From Turritopsis dohrnii (Eukaryota > Cnidaria > Hydrozoa > Anthoathecata > Oceaniidae): a stretch of DNA of 64,000 nucleotides. The translations under genes were made by a program, and so were the position numbers. Below, one piece after another: positions 1 to 12,098 of this stretch (position 1 is its first letter; every line of letters starts with the position of its first letter). Below the pieces are notes generated by a model that was not told the origin of the DNA, made no database searches, and was given only the letters and a program-made list of their open reading frames with translations. The stretch spans positions 1,550,001-1,614,000 of the forward strand of contig BQMF02000026.1 in NCBI GenBank assembly GCA_027922465.2, written 5' to 3'.

Positions 1-1020
1 AGTTTCTAAAGTTTTTTTGTTATTAAACTCGCTGATTTATAAACATACACACATTAGGCATTCAAAATTGCGAAGACTATAATCCGTCTGCATGCATGGC
101 GCCTGGTGCTAAATTGACAACAAATTACTTAGGCATATTTAGTGATTCTTCGCTGTTGCTAGGGAGAACGACCTCCGTTGCTAAGGTAATTTTGAAATTT
201 CCTTCGTCATACGAATTCATTTGTTCACCTAACGAAAGAAAATGAAAACATAAGTGGTACCAGTAGGACTCGTTTTCGTGTTATTCAATGAAATTAAAAA
301 GCATCTTAGTTTCCAGCTCCCTTTAAAATATGATTTAAATGATTTAAAGAATGACTAACGATGGGTGTCTACACTCAATAATTGCAGGCACGATGTTCCC
401 CAGTGAATATGTTTCTGATTGGTCAATATTTTGTACTCGTCAGCGAAATTCGTCGGAGTAGACTTGCTCGACGAAGTGAAGAAAGTTTGAGTACCGTGCT
501 TTATATGTGAATACCGTCTTGCGAACGTTGAGTCAAAATAGAGTAAATCCTACAATTTTCCATTCTATTAAGGCCTTCCCAATAAATGCAAGATGTTTAC
601 AAAATTGGTAAGGATGTCTACACTCTCAAAAGATGTTGTGATCGCGACTTCAGCATTATTTTGAAAACTCAATGTGACGGATTATAATTACAGGTAGCAC
701 GTGTTAGTGTTTAATAATGAACTGATTACCTGGTTCTTATTCACTTAGAGATAAAAGAAACAACAGTTTGTTCTCAGGTTGCTACAAATAGAAACCGTCT
801 GCTATAATTCTTTTTTGTTTAAGTTGTTCTACCCCTGTTATGTGAAATGAACTGGTTCACATTCAGTTTAAGAAAAAAGACAAAAAAAAGTTTGTTTTAA
901 AGCTACTACCAATAGGAACCGTCCCTTACAATTCTTTTTTGAGCTGTTCGATCATAGTCACAAGACTATGGTTCGATCGATATTTTGGTATATTCCTTGG
1001 GGGAATGTTTATCAGAATTT
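1..1020. other. Noncoding stretch with a degenerate tandem duplication
   Basis: No credible coding region. Roughly 700-830 and 845-955 are diverged tandem copies: both carry a CTGGTTC block, a GTTTGTT block, and a block reading AGAAACCGTC or GGAACCGTCC followed by a T-rich AATTCTTTTTTG. Nothing else is recognisable. Confidence 0.4.
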
Positions 1021-1325
1021 TAATCAATACTTGTGAGCGATATAGAATCAAACAAGCGATTCGAGTAAAGCGGAAAAGTGATTCATGTGAAGTGGAAAAG
1101 CAATTAAGTGCTTAAGTGATTATATAAGTTTAGTGGATTTTTATCGATTTTTGCTGATGATAAGCGAATTATAAGCGAAAAATAAACGATTTAAATGATT
1201 GAAAATTTGTTTGATAGTTTGTACAAATCGCTTAAATATTAAAGTAAGCGATTCATTAAGCGCTTTTTCCGAAAATCGCTAGCGTAAATTCGCTAATAAG
1301 CGCTTATTATATCGCTTATAATTTG
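1021..1325. repeat. Cluster of AAGCGATT-type short repeats
   Basis: About 300 bases are packed with variants of AAGCGATT and AATCGCTT in both orientations (for example AAGCGATTC, AAGCGAATT, AAATCGCTT, TAAGCGCTTATTA). The dense two-strand pattern resembles the subterminal repeats of a small DNA transposon. Possible weak terminal repeats are TATATTCCTTGGGGGAA on the left and CCCTAAGGGAAGTATAT on the right, but I am not sure of the ends. Confidence 0.45.
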
Positions 1326-2101
1326 GAGACGATCCCTAAGGGAAGTATATTAAAGATTTGAAGTTCATTTCTTTCATTTTCTTTCGGTCAGAAAACTTCC
1401 ACTGCAGATGTTATTTAAAATATTTTCAAATGTTGATATTGCTCAGAATATTGTTTCAAAAATCAATAACAATAATATGAGCCAGAATTACAAAATAAGA
1501 ATAATTCAGGCTGGAATTCTTGTACAATTCTCTCTCAAGCTCCTTTTAGCATACCGTAATATTACATATATAACATAAATATGCAACACATGCAAAAAAT
1601 CAAAAGAATATGTGAAGGAATGGTACTTTTTTAGATTGTGTCTTCAGGGCAACTTTTGTTTAAATATCCAACTCATCCATTTATTTCACCCATTCAGAAC
1701 AGATGGATGACTTGGAAGAGATCACTTCAGTAATTACAACCAGACTGTTGATTTTGGAAAAACACATTTTCTTGTTTAGGAAACTCATAATACTAATAAT
1801 ACTAATAAATTGGGGAGAATTTCATTTTCTGTCTTTCTTTTTTGATATGATTTGTGCGAATTCTTAATGACTACTACATTCTACGAGGAAAATTTATAAC
1901 AATTTATATACCAAATTAGTTAGAAAATCCCTTCACTAATTTATGAGAACAACAAGTATTCAGTTAATTCATGCTTCAATAAGGTTGTTTCAGAAAGGAT
2001 GAAGTTCAGGAAATTAATTTTCAGCCAAGTAAGGACTACACAAGCTACCATTTTAAAATATACGCAATTACCAAAAAGTTTGAAAAACTGAATTAAGTAT
2101 A
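1326..2101. other. Noncoding stretch, nothing recognised
   Basis: AT-rich sequence with no open frame, RNA gene or repeat that I can identify. Confidence 0.4.
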
Positions 2102-2299
2102 CTTATCGGGGATAATTTCGTCGGGGAAAAGTGACGAAATTTTTGCTTCGTGACGAAAATTTTCCCCGACGAAAATTTTGAAAAAGTTTTTGAAATTTAT
2201 AAGAAAGTATTAGTAGAATTTTGCAAAATGACGAAATTTTCCTCGACGAAAAATTTTCCTCGACGTAAATTTTTCCCGACCAAATTATCCCCGATAAGG
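2102..2299. mobile_element. MITE of the CCTTATCGGGG family (short copy)
   Basis: The ends are inverted: ACTTATCGGGGATAATTT on the left and AAATTATCCCCGATAAGGT on the right. The interior is rich in GTCGGGGAAAAGTGACGAAA-like subterminal repeats. The flanks are consistent with a TA target duplication (2100-2101 and 2300-2301), as in Tc1/mariner-type elements. The same terminal sequence occurs at 13471 and bounds the insertion in the recombinase gene at 38769-39526. It is too short to code for anything and must be non-autonomous. Confidence 0.75.
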
Positions 2300-2639
2300 T
2301 AAATCGGTGAGGACGTCAGGTAACTTTCGCCAATCCATTCACGTTTAAATCATGTTTCCTCTTCTACACAGCTGATTCACACTATTTTAGTTACGTATTT
2401 TAGTTACAGAACAACTAGTTAAAAATTGCAGCTAATATTGCTCGTACAATCTTGGCCGATGCGCCAAATTCTACGTCCTTGGTTTCTTGGTTTTAATATA
2501 TTAGTCCGTCTGTCTGTCTATCTTCTTTATCTATCTTTTTGTTGTTGTTATTTTACCAAACATTGTAAGGAATGGGAATAACGATGAATTTCAACGAGTT
2601 ATTAGGTGTATGTTTTAATCCAGAAAAAATCGGAACTTT

Positions 2640-3705
2640 GAATGACGCTCCAAAGCTTCTATGGAAATTTTAAAAAACCGAAGCGATATAACGAACCTCC
2701 AAGGGGAAATGTAAAAAGTTCGTTATATCGGAAGGTGAGAAAAAATCGGAAGGTTTTGCCTGAATTGTTTAAATCACGTAACCCTTTCGAACAAAAATGC
2801 TTTAAATTCGTATTTTCAGCTAGGACCCGTTCAAAAGGAAAATGATAACTTATGAAATAATTTTTCATGTCTGATTTTAAAAGCCCATGAAAGGATGTCT
2901 GAACTAAGGAAGTTTGGAACAGTGGAAATGAAAGGGGGAAAAAACAACATTTTAAAACAAAACTACGCATCTTTCCGTAAAGTGAAATCACTTTGTAAAA
3001 ACGTTTGTTATCAAAGACTGATGTTTTTTCTTCAATAACTCTATTTCGTACATCATCTCAATTGCTGTAATTTTCTTTCGCATTTCCTCCACTTCGTCAT
3101 GGAAAGACAGCATTGTTGAAGGGTTTCCAAAGCTCGACGAACCTCGCTTTTCTTGGATGGTTCGGTTGTCCTGATCAATTTCCTCTATTTCATCTTTGTC
3201 TTCATCATTCTCATCATCGACTAAACGGACTCGAACGATGATTTCCTGGTCAGTCATGGGATCCATCTCGGATGTTTGAACATCTTCATCTGCGTCTACG
3301 TAGCTACTGACTGTGAAGTCAATCGAAGATTCGTTGTCGCCGTATTTGTTTTGGAAATTCTCCATCTGAGCTTCAAGGAGTTTGAATGGATCATCTTCAT
3401 CAAATTGACTGCGAATTTATGCTCCCGAACTCATACCAGCTTTCTTGTTTCTGGTGTTACATTCTCCCAAGCTGCACTAAGTAATGCCATTGCTTCCAGA
3501 ATGTTGACTTTTGTAGGTGAAAGTCCCCCGTCGAACATGTTATAAAACGCGAATGACGATAATAAGCTTTCAAACTTCTAATCACCCCTTGATCCATTGG
3601 TTGGGTTTTCGAAGTTCTATCTGGTGGCAAGAAGATAAGTTCAATCATAGTCATACGAGGAAAAAGATAGTCTGGTGATTCGGGCCATTTAGGGTCCTTC
3701 TTGTT
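2640..3705 (-). pseudogene. pogo/Tigger transposase, C-terminal remnant
   Basis: On the minus strand, 3654-3457 translates into a block with LIFLPP, then TSKTQPMDQGVIRSLKAYYR. This is the hallmark around the third catalytic Asp of pogo/Tigger DDE transposases. The frame then shifts and continues as an acidic tail (3365-2988) with a terminal coiled-coil-like Glu/Lys segment, as is usual at the C-terminus of these proteins. At about 2685-2745 two copies of TTCGTTATATCG in opposite orientation look like Tigger-type terminal sequence. Frameshifts and the missing N-terminal CENP-B-like and DDE parts make this a dead fragment. Confidence 0.72.
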
Positions 3706-3848
3706 GTAGAGGTGGCGTTCTTGTTGTAGAGGTGGCGTTTCAAAACATGCTCAAGCACAGGCCTCAATACAAGTCACACAAATGTGAACAAACCGAACCT
3801 GCGAAATTTTGAACTTAGATTTTAAAAGGTTATCGTTCAAAAGTTATT

Positions 3849-4072
3849 ATGCCTGGTGCTAATTGTTCTGTATTTGGATGTAGTAGATCCATGAGAAAAC
3901 CTGGAATAGCCATTTTCAGAGTGACTAGGGGAAAAGATGAATATAAGGAGAAGAAAGTTGGTGCACATAATCACCAAGGACAGGGTGGTGGATCAGGCAT
4001 TAAAAAAACAAATTGAAAGTCAAAATCTTCACATCTGTGAGTTACATTTTACAGATGATTTACTAAATTATC
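3849..4072 (+). pseudogene. THAP-like zinc-finger exon, frameshifted
   Basis: Starts MPGANCSVFGCSRS, with the spaced cysteines and the Ile-Phe-Arg-Val stretch typical of the THAP-like DNA-binding domains at the N-terminus of many animal transposon and host proteins. After about 38 codons the frame breaks near 3963. The next frame continues the domain (ITKDRVVDQALKKQIES, then LHICELHFTDD, with the C-x3-H ligand pair). The exon ends in a good splice donor, TATC|GTAAGT, at 4072/4073. No downstream exon could be assigned. It may be the first exon of a transposase or a host THAP gene; the frame break suggests it is dead. Confidence 0.6.
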
Positions 4073-4896
4073 GTAAGTATTCTCTAAAATTTAAACGTAT
4101 AAAATAGTGAAAAGACAACTATTAAGCATGTTACGTTATCAAATTTGGTTGCAATAATTTCATCCTACAGCACACGCTCTGCTATTTCAAACAAGGAATC
4201 ATCCCATTCCTAAAGTATTCACACCTAGTACTTAAATCTCTGCCACACTCTATGAATCTGAATTTTTCTGATTGTCAGATGCTGCATAAAGTATCAGATT
4301 CACAGCAATGCAGTACTTGCACACAAATGGAGAAAAGATGATGTTCTTTCAAACTGGATTCATCGTCATACTTTCCAGCTAGTATTGCTAAGCACTGCTA
4401 ATGGTATGTTTACCAAGACCAAGAGAAGTTAGAATGGAAAAGAACTTTAAGAAAGTTAAATCTCTATTAAAATCCCTAGATGTTTGAACAGTTTTATATA
4501 GGTTTCAAGGTTTTACATCTTCTTAATTTCGTAATTTCTTTTGTTAGTTCCTTTTATAGATACATAATGTCATTGACAAAATTCCAGGACACTATCTTCC
4601 CAACATCGTTTTTCTGAGGATCTTAGACATTCAAATTCTTTCCTTTTCTTTTTTTAAATCATTTTTATCAGCACTAAATTTTTAATAACTTTTATTGTTT
4701 TTAACATTCCTTTAATTCATTTTTTACGTTACAGGACTTCCATGATAACAGTGTAAATTTGTACATATGTATATATTATACAACTGAGGAACTATCCTGT
4801 GTAAATATTTGTTAATAATAATAATTTTTTTCTTCTTTGAAAACAGACTTTTACTGATCAGTAAATTTTGTAGAATCATGTGGTAATTCTACAATA
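4073..4896. other. Noncoding stretch between two broken zinc-finger genes
   Basis: AT-rich sequence without a supported coding region. It may be the intron or 3' flank of the THAP-like exon. Confidence 0.35.
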
Positions 4897-5492
4897 TCAT
4901 CCTGAAAGATGAGCTACTACATGGTTTGCCAGCTCAAATTCTAACAAAACACTGTAATTTGGACTCAGTCTTTTGAAAGGGTTGCTTGATCCTGTGATGT
5001 GCCTATAAAACCTAGGATAAAAGTTTTCTGCATTACCATTGTATTGTTTTATGACATCACGAATAATTCCATATGTATTAATCACTTCCTCAATGTTCCC
5101 AACTTGATACTTCTGAAATTCGTTTCTCAACTCCTCAGGGTAACACATATTTTCCTTCAGCTTATCTACACTCTTTTCAATATATCTTTTCAAATGGTAA
5201 GGATGAAGAATCTCTTCAGAGGACTTAGAAGTTGGATTTTCTGATGAGGCTGACTGATCTAATTTACCACTATGCTTAACTTTCTGATGTCTTGTGAGGA
5301 ATTTTTTGTTAGGCATACCTTAGGACAAAGATGACACTTAAAACTTAAATCAAGATCACTTGACGTTTCCGAAACAACGCTAACTTCTTCGACATCCAAA
5401 ATAGGATCTTTAAGAAGTAAATCGTCTTGTATTAACGAAAGAATCACATCAAGTTCTTCTCCATGTAAATATTCTTCTTCAAATGAAGCCAT
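4897..5492 (-). pseudogene. C2H2 zinc-finger protein, one-base frameshift
   Basis: The minus-strand frame opens at an ATG at 5492 (MASFEEEYLHGEELD) with an acidic N-terminal region, then FKCHLCPKVC, the Cys pair of a C2H2 finger. A slip in the A-run near 5300 moves to the second frame, which supplies the His pair in FLTRHQKVKH, followed by about 120 residues with a helical LHPYHLKRYIEKSVDKL segment and a conserved-looking HITGSSNPFKRLSP block. The fold of the C-terminal part is unknown to me. Joining the two frames would give one protein of about 195 residues. It faces away from the THAP-like exon. Confidence 0.55.
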
Positions 5493-5551
5493 CTTTACAG
5501 AATTCAGTGCAGCATATTTCTATGTAAATTGAGGTTGCTCTTCAAACAAAT

Positions 5552-5601
5552 ACCAGTGGCCCAAATCACCAGACTATCTTTTTTCTCGTGTGACTATGAA
5601 T
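5552..5601 (+). repeat. Inverted copy of a Tigger fragment
   Basis: About 47 bases match the reverse complement of 3642-3690 with about six differences. Both read WPxSPDYLF in translation. The two copies face outward and flank the THAP-like exon and the C2H2 gene. Confidence 0.6.
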
Positions 5602-6127
5602 GTACCCTACACAATGGTAAATAACAAAAGAAATTTGCACATATTTCAAAGAAGTGTGTAAAGTACGTTTCAAAAGAACTTGCACAGTTTTTATAAATGC
5701 TTGGCAAATTTGAAGGTTATGAGATATTTCAAAAATTCTTTTTGCGCTGTGTCAAGCTTAAAAAGCACTTTTTCATGATATAAAAAATTTGGAAGAATAA
5801 TGAAAATGGAAGAAGAAAAACGAAGATGAAAAAAAACGAGCTTTTTATAGAAAAGAGCAAAACAGCTCAATTTTTTGTGAGACAAACTTCAATCTTTGAT
5901 CGTTCAAAAGGCGAAATAATTTTTCAAAAAAGTAAAATAGATCGCAAGATATATTCCTTTAAAGTCACTTCGGTCGCATGTTTCTCGTGTTTACAAACTT
6001 GTAAGGATTTATTAGCAAATGTTACTTTTCTAATACTTATTTTATGATCGTCCACATACACTAGTCTTTCGCTATTTCAGTAGAATTAGCCAAATGTAAA
6101 TCTTTGGAACTGAAATATAAACCGTTA
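5602..6127. other. Noncoding stretch
   Basis: Short frames are present in both directions but none has a recognisable motif. Nothing else is seen. Confidence 0.35.
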
Positions 6128-7074
6128 TTACGGTATAGCAGCGAAGCGAAAATACCGTATTAAAACACCCTCGCGTTTTTTCTGTCTCCGTGAAGTTTAC
6201 AATTTTATTGTGGCTCTATATTATGGAGATTCATACGTATTGGCGCGAGAATATAAGAGGTTGAAAAATATGAAGGTTTTTTGATATTTCCATTTTTTAT
6301 ATAACTCTTTCTCCTTTTTACTTTTGAAAAAGATAGCAGCAATACCATTTGGGATGCATGGTCGTATTATTTCTATGATTTCAAACACACAAACAGTAAC
6401 AAATGTACGTTTGATATTAGAGAGATGGTAGAAGTCTATGCTCTCCATACTACAAAATTTCATTATTCTAGAGTTTATCTTTCGTCGTAAACACATTTTA
6501 GATTGAAAGTTCACAACAATTTTACTAAGAGTTCCCCTTTTTGAGTAAAAACACTTTCATCCAGAAGAGAGAAAGATTGAAACGAAGTATAATAGTGCTA
6601 GGTCAGATAGATAGCCCAGAGAAAAAGCCAAGCCAAGAGGACTAAAGCCTGTTGTAAATATTTTGCTGTAATGACGTTATTTGCAAAGACTACACAAACG
6701 AGGTTCTTTTCATCAGGGAAATAACAAACTTGGGGAAATTGCAAGAAAGCAATGCACTTGCTGCTCATTATTTTCAGTTGCTTTTGCATTATTTGAAAAC
6801 CAGGCCATTGGGACTCCTTTGATCTTGTTGATTTTATCTTGGACAATGGAAGCAAAATCTATAGGAATTTAAATAAAGTAACCTATTTGATGTTTTCTGA
6901 ACTCCCTTGAGAAGTATCCATTGTTGATTCAACAGTTTCTGTTAATTTTTTAGAAAACAAATATGGTTTTTTGTGTGGAAATAGTGTTTGTGGTGCACTA
7001 AAAGACAAAAATTTACCACTTGCTTGTGACGGATTTCTTCTTATCATAAAGGGCTATGTATCTCAGTTACATGG
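6128..7074 (+). mobile_element. Helentron-like element copy A, 5' part with protease-like remnant
   Basis: Begins with TTACGGTATAGCAGCGAAGC, in which TACGGTAT pairs with ATACCGTA just downstream to make a hairpin. Sequence from here to about 7074 is collinear with 20306-21630 (copy B). The coding remnant near 6690-6800 reads FHQGNNKLGEIARKQCTCC, then SLFSVAFALFE. The Gln-Cys pair resembles the catalytic cysteine region of the OTU/C76-like cysteine proteases carried by Helentron-type Helitrons. Frameshifts follow. The frame continues with the NFLENKYG...LCGN block and ends abruptly at about 7074, where copy B continues, so this copy is truncated or deleted. Confidence 0.65.
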
Positions 7075-7286
7075 TGTTTTTATAAATTTTCAAACTCTTA
7101 AAATTGTAAAATAAACACACGAAAAGTATGCAGTAATCACCTTAGATTCTTTACCAAAAAGAAAAGACATAAAAGATAAAAATGGTTACAGAAGAACTCT
7201 AAAAACACAAGATATATTATGCTGTAAAGCATATTGCGTAACTTAAATAAAAGTACTTTCGTTTCTCATTGTGAATTAATAATATA

Positions 7287-7423
7287 CAGTAGAACCCTGT
7301 ATTATCTCGGACACTGTTTAAGTTGGATACTCCGAATAAGTATTAACCCTGATGGTCCCACTCCCGATAAATCAGCAAGTTTTTCACAATCCTTTAAAGG
7401 TCCGAGTTAACAGGGTTGTACTG
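7287..7423. mobile_element. 137-bp MITE with pogo/Tigger-type ends
   Basis: The termini CAGTAGAACCCTGTATTATC and the reverse complement of GTTAACAGGGTTGTACTG form an imperfect inverted repeat of about 24 bp. TA dinucleotides flank it at 7285-7286 and 7424-7425. The CAGTAGAACC start is characteristic of pogo/Tigger-derived MITEs. Confidence 0.75.
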
Positions 7424-7425
7424 TA

Positions 7426-8750
7426 TTTCATATTGATATTAGTTTTTTCTTCTGTTTACATAAAAAAGACAAAAGAACTTTTCGTCAATAATTTCTCCGG
7501 TTCCAAACCAATCAAAAATTTTCCGATTCTTTAAGCAGTGATATAATTCTTTCTGGATTAATTTTCGCGGGTGGAAAAAAGGAAAATTCTATGTGGATTA
7601 ATTTTTGCGGGTTGGAAATATAAAAATTTTGCGTAGATAAATTTTTGCAGATGTCCTCGATTTTGAATATTTCACCGATTTTTGGAAAATCCACAAAAAC
7701 TGCGAAAATTAATCCATGTAAGGTATATATATACATATTTTGTAATATTTTGGGTTTTTTTGCGGAGTGGAGCTATGCGGAACGGAGCTCGTTTGGCAAG
7801 ATCAAATGTTGTCATCAGAGAGATGTGTTCGTCTGCCGTCAATCGCTGAAATTTTTTACAGTGCATACCAAAAATCTTAGTTTTCTCGCTTACCTTTAAT
7901 TTTCGCAAATTCTGATGCAGATATTAATATGATTGATCAAGCCCAAAAGTGTTCAGTGTATAGCTTTAGGGTAAAATTGTTGATCTATACGGTAGCGGGA
8001 AGGCCAAAGTAGTTGCTTTTATGAGTTAAGTAGACATTTTTCCCCGGGAATGTTCCGAATGCTCTGAGGTTTGTTATAACTTCCAACTTGGAAACTGCGA
8101 AAATCAAACATTGTAAGTTGAATATTTTATAGATGAGAATATACACAATCTGTGAGGAATAAAATAAAAAACTGTTATTTCTTCTCCATTCCTTTTTATC
8201 TTTTTTCAAGTTAGTGTTGTATTTTGATCCAATTAACTGTTTTATTTCCACACACAGCACAAAACAAGACATAAAAGTCCAATGAAAATGATAAAATCTA
8301 ATGTTACTTTTGTTGCCCCAGAAAATTTTATTCATAATAGGTCCTTTTATTACCCATTTTGAATTCTTATTGCAAGCTTATTTATTGTTCATTAGGAAAT
8401 GATTTGCATGTTCCATATAAACGTTTTATGCTGACAGGGAATGTGTGTGCAGAAAAAATTGGCTTTTATCATTTCTAATGTCTAAATCAATGCCATGAGA
8501 CATCAAAACAGTATACATCATCATGAAATTAATCTATTTAAAAGGGTACAATCTTAGTTGCTTTTTGTGATTAAATTGGACTGTTTAACAACAAAAAATG
8601 TAAACAAGATTTATCCATCTATATTGAAAAATATTCTCTGATTTGGAATTCAATATTAGTAAACTCTGTTGTAGTATTTACATTTATACGTGTGTCTGGG
8701 TGAAACTGTATAACTTCAAGAGAAATAACTGAAGGTAAAAATAGCTATAT
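7426..8750. other. Noncoding stretch with repeated TTAATTTTTGCGG pieces
   Basis: Between 7550 and 7720 the short motif TTAATTTTCGCGGG or TTAATTTTTGCGGG recurs with A/T-rich spacers. These look like ends of old Tigger-type elements. No credible gene. Confidence 0.4.
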
Positions 8751-8754
8751 CGTA

Positions 8755-9062
8755 TTTCCTCTAATAAACGCCTCCCTCTATTTAACGTCGCATCTTGAAA
8801 AGCGGCGTTTATTAGAAAACAGGCTAATCAAGAATTATAAAAAAGCTTTCATCTCATACAAGACAACATTTCAGATATGTTCACATTTTCGTGAAGGTAT
8901 CTTTTATGTAACACATTTTTACACAATCTTTTGTTTACCATTTTAAGGATAAGGAAACATTATTGTTCAAGTTTTTCATTTTGTAATAAAGGCCGCCCTC
9001 TAATGAACACCTCCCTCTATTAGACGCCGCATCCAAAACCTTGAGTTATAAACGCCACGGTA
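8755..9062. repeat. Paired CTAATAAACGCC repeat blocks
   Basis: At 8760-8815 CTAATAAACGCC is followed, about 35 bases on, by its exact inverse GGCGTTTATTAG. A second, diverged block (CTCTAATGAACACCTCCCTC, then AGACGCCGCATC) sits at 8998-9055. These look like terminal sequences of an old DNA transposon whose middle (8816-8995) holds no coding frame. Confidence 0.5.
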
Positions 9063-11440
9063 TACAGTTTACAAATTCTTTAATTGAATAAGATAATTAA
9101 AAATAAACGACAATGAAGAGTAAAGAAACAAATCAGTTAACTTGTTTTTGTGTAATTGTTATAACTTTACATGTTATATACTTGCGTTATTTCTAAAAAT
9201 ATAATGATAGTTACGTAATTAATATAATACAGATCATAATGTATATCACATTCTACTATTTTTTTGATTTTGGAGTTTTGCCCTTATAATTACATAATAA
9301 TGTTAAATATATAAATGATTTTGCTAACTTTCAGTATCATGAATGGGAAATTTATGTTCTTAATAATTTGTTTGTTGGTTTTACTATTTCAGGTGTATAA
9401 GGCATTATCAAGAGTAATTGATATCAATATATGAATAAAGACGAATCACTATATGGTCGTGGAATATCTGGTATATGTACTTGAAACAATGGAACTGCTG
9501 AACCAAGACAGGAGTAACAAATGTGATGTGTCTGGCATTTCCAGCATATATGTGGTTAGAGACTATACTATCATTTGAAAGGAACATGTGACGGATTCAA
9601 GAATCTTCTATGTAAATTGAAATTTGTTGATTGACATTTAAAGTCGCAACATAAAACTAGGTGTTGCTCATTATATCTGGGTTAAGTTACCTGTCATATA
9701 CAGCCTGTTTTCCTGTTTTTTAGTTTTTGTCCTTTTTTCCTGTTTTTTTGTCAGTTTTCAATGATATATCCTGTTTTTTGCTAATTTTCAAGTAAATCAA
9801 ATTTTTTTGTCTTACATAATTTGATTATGGCAGTAATTTCCTGCCAGTTTCTACAATTGCATAAGTATCAAAAGGGTTACGATTCGCACCTTACGCGTAT
9901 TTCGTTTCTTTATGTAAAAGCTTCTGTTGTTTTTAGTTAAGTCATATAGGCAGATTTTCTCTTCTTGTGATATATGAAATAGTTTGTATAATACTTCTTT
10001 TCACTTTTGTCTTATAGTATAACATAATAAACAAAGTACTAAAATAAAAAGTTTTAAGAAATCCTATAATAATGGGAAAAACAAAATATCAGCATAGTTG
10101 GCAGGCAAGCTATCAATTAGTTTTTTTAAATAAATTTAAAAACACAGATATATTTCATAAAATCTAGCACGAAGCTTTTCGTAACTCAGTCAGCTGATTT
10201 ACTATAATTAGTTTTTCTTTTGTTTTTTTAGTCTTGATTCACATCACAGGATTTTATCACAATTAAGATTTTTGACCTTTCTAACCAGTTTTTATCTTAA
10301 TCATGTTATGTCAGGATGATAATGGACATTGATTGTTTTTATTTTCTCAGATTCTTTAATTTTATTTAATAGATTATGTACATCATTTTTAGTAGTTTTA
10401 TTTTGTGCGAACTTCTTTCTTTTAAACAGATTGAGTACAAAACTGCCCAGCCACCCCAATCAAAGTCCTAAGCTATGTATTTTATTTGTTTGATTAATTA
10501 AATTAATTAAATTTTTCTCAGAGTTTAAGTTAATTTTTGATGCAATGCGATGAGGAACTGCTGAAGTATTTTCAGAATATGCCAGATTTCAAGGAAAGAG
10601 TAATGTAAATCATCTAGTTTCTATGGTTATGTACATTCAGAAAAGCCAAATATGTCAGTCAAAGATTGAGGCTAATTTCCTCTCTTCTTCATAATTAGGA
10701 AAACTGAGAAACTTTATTTTTTAGAAGTGTTTGTTATCTAGCGTTTCTCATTTATTCTTCTTTTTTCAGAGCTTAATCAATTTTAGGTGAATAAATATGT
10801 TTTTGAATTTTTATGAATTGTATAATAATATCTATGACATCCACACATGTGTTTTATAAAACATGATAAGCTAGAGTATGCTCTGTAGTTTTCTATTTAT
10901 GAGCAATGACATTGTATTCTTGTCTCATGCTCTACTTTTCCAGAAGAAAAAGTATTGATTGAAGCTTTTTAAGACTTTAATGCTTACCTACAAGGACAAA
11001 ACAATTTGCCCGATAGATGATGGGCATACAATATATGGAAATCATACAATAGACTTCCATATATAGCGCGAAATTTTAAATTTTTAAAATTCAACATTCT
11101 ATACGGCCACCAGTAAAAACTGTCCGTAACTTACTCACTTACTTAGATTTCGTGTAGTGTTATATGACGTATAAGGTCATATGAAAAATTCGCGTTGTTT
11201 TTATCAGAAAATCTAGGTCAATAGTCTTTAACCGTATTCATTTTCTTCACTATTTTCCTTCGTGTTAAATGCATTTTGCGTTATTCTAGAATAAGGTAAC
11301 TACCATTGCGTCGTTTAAAATTTGTGTGGCTTCACATATAGGAGTACCAAGTATTGAATGAAAACTGCATTTTAATCCAAAATTACACCAAATTTTAAAA
11401 GTGATTTCAAACGTTTTTGAAAATATTTAACACTGACAGG
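9063..11440. other. Noncoding stretch, nothing recognised
   Basis: A long AT-rich region without a supported gene. A small hairpin (TATATGGAA paired with TTCCATATA) lies at about 11034-11065. Confidence 0.4.
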
Positions 11441-11445
11441 ACGTT

Positions 11446-11487
11446 AAGGTAGCTGCTATACCGTTTTGTGCCATGTGGCGCTTGTTA
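11446..11487 (+). mobile_element. Helentron-like 3' terminus
   Basis: Contains GCTGCTATACCGTTTTG, then the palindrome GCCATGTGGC (11470-11479), then GCTTGTTA. The same arrangement (GCTACCGTTTTGCGCCATCTGGC followed by TCTTGTTA) ends the elements at 17034-18017 and 58685-59487 on the other strand. A short palindrome just before the 3' end is a Helitron/Helentron feature. It might be the far end of copy A, 5.3 kb upstream, but the intervening DNA shows no Helitron coding sequence. Confidence 0.55.
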
Positions 11488-11505
11488 TTGTTATTATTGT
11501 TATTA

Positions 11506-11697
11506 TTATTTATCGATATTCTTTGAAAGTTCAATTTGTTGTTTTATGTTTAAATCTACATTTTCGAACGCACATTTTGTTGATTGTTGCTTGAGTCTAA
11601 TGTAAAATTCGTTCAGTGTTTCTTCTTCATTTATTTTCATGTTACGGAAAATGAAAGTAACTCGTCTTTGTCTGTGTTTTGAAGTGCTTGTCACAGG
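11506..11697 (-). pseudogene. Ty3-type LTR retrotransposon gag fragment
   Basis: The minus-strand frame contains a TFIFRNMKINEEETLNEFYI-like run followed by RLKQQSTKCAFE. This is the pattern of the Retrotrans_gag capsid region of Ty3-type elements (an aromatic R-x-M, then ETLNEFY-x-R-L). Only about 60 residues remain. No pol, LTR or primer-binding site is visible nearby. Confidence 0.55.
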
Positions 11698-11930
11698 GAA
11701 GAAATTTTTGACATTCTTCTCTTTAGATTGGCGGAAAATGATACGTAAGAACTAGAAGCATAAACCTAAAAGACGTAATCGAACACACAAAATTCCATTT
11801 TTAGGAATAACAATAAGCCGTATAAAGTCAAATTTGGTTAAAAACAATGCTTGTTTCAATTATTTTCTACTATTATAACGTGATGATTAAAATTATGATA
11901 TAATCATATAATATCAATCTGACTAGTTGC

Positions 11931-12008
11931 AAGTCGGCGGGCAGAACAACCAACCGTGATGGATGGAAGCCCAAGGACTTCAAACTCACGGTTACTTTAC
12001 TTACTTAC
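11931..12008 (+). mobile_element. SINE 3' fragment
   Basis: Reads CTAGTTGCAAGTCGGCGGGC, then a GATGGAAGCCCAAGGACT block and a CACGGTTACTTTACTTACTT tail. It belongs to the same family as 30480-30595, the recombinase intron at 40286-40376 and the fuller copy at 51413-51692. It is 5'-truncated. Confidence 0.75.
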
Positions 12009-12098
12009 AAATCAGTTTCAATATATCTACCAAAGACACTTTTTCTCATTAGTTTTGAGTCAGAAAATTCATTAGCAACATTTACCAATGATATGTTA

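Noticed and set aside
6128..11487. A single 5.3-kb Helentron from copy A to the 3' end at 11.49 kb
   Set aside because: The DNA after 7074 shows no Helitron coding sequence, so joining the two ends is unsupported.
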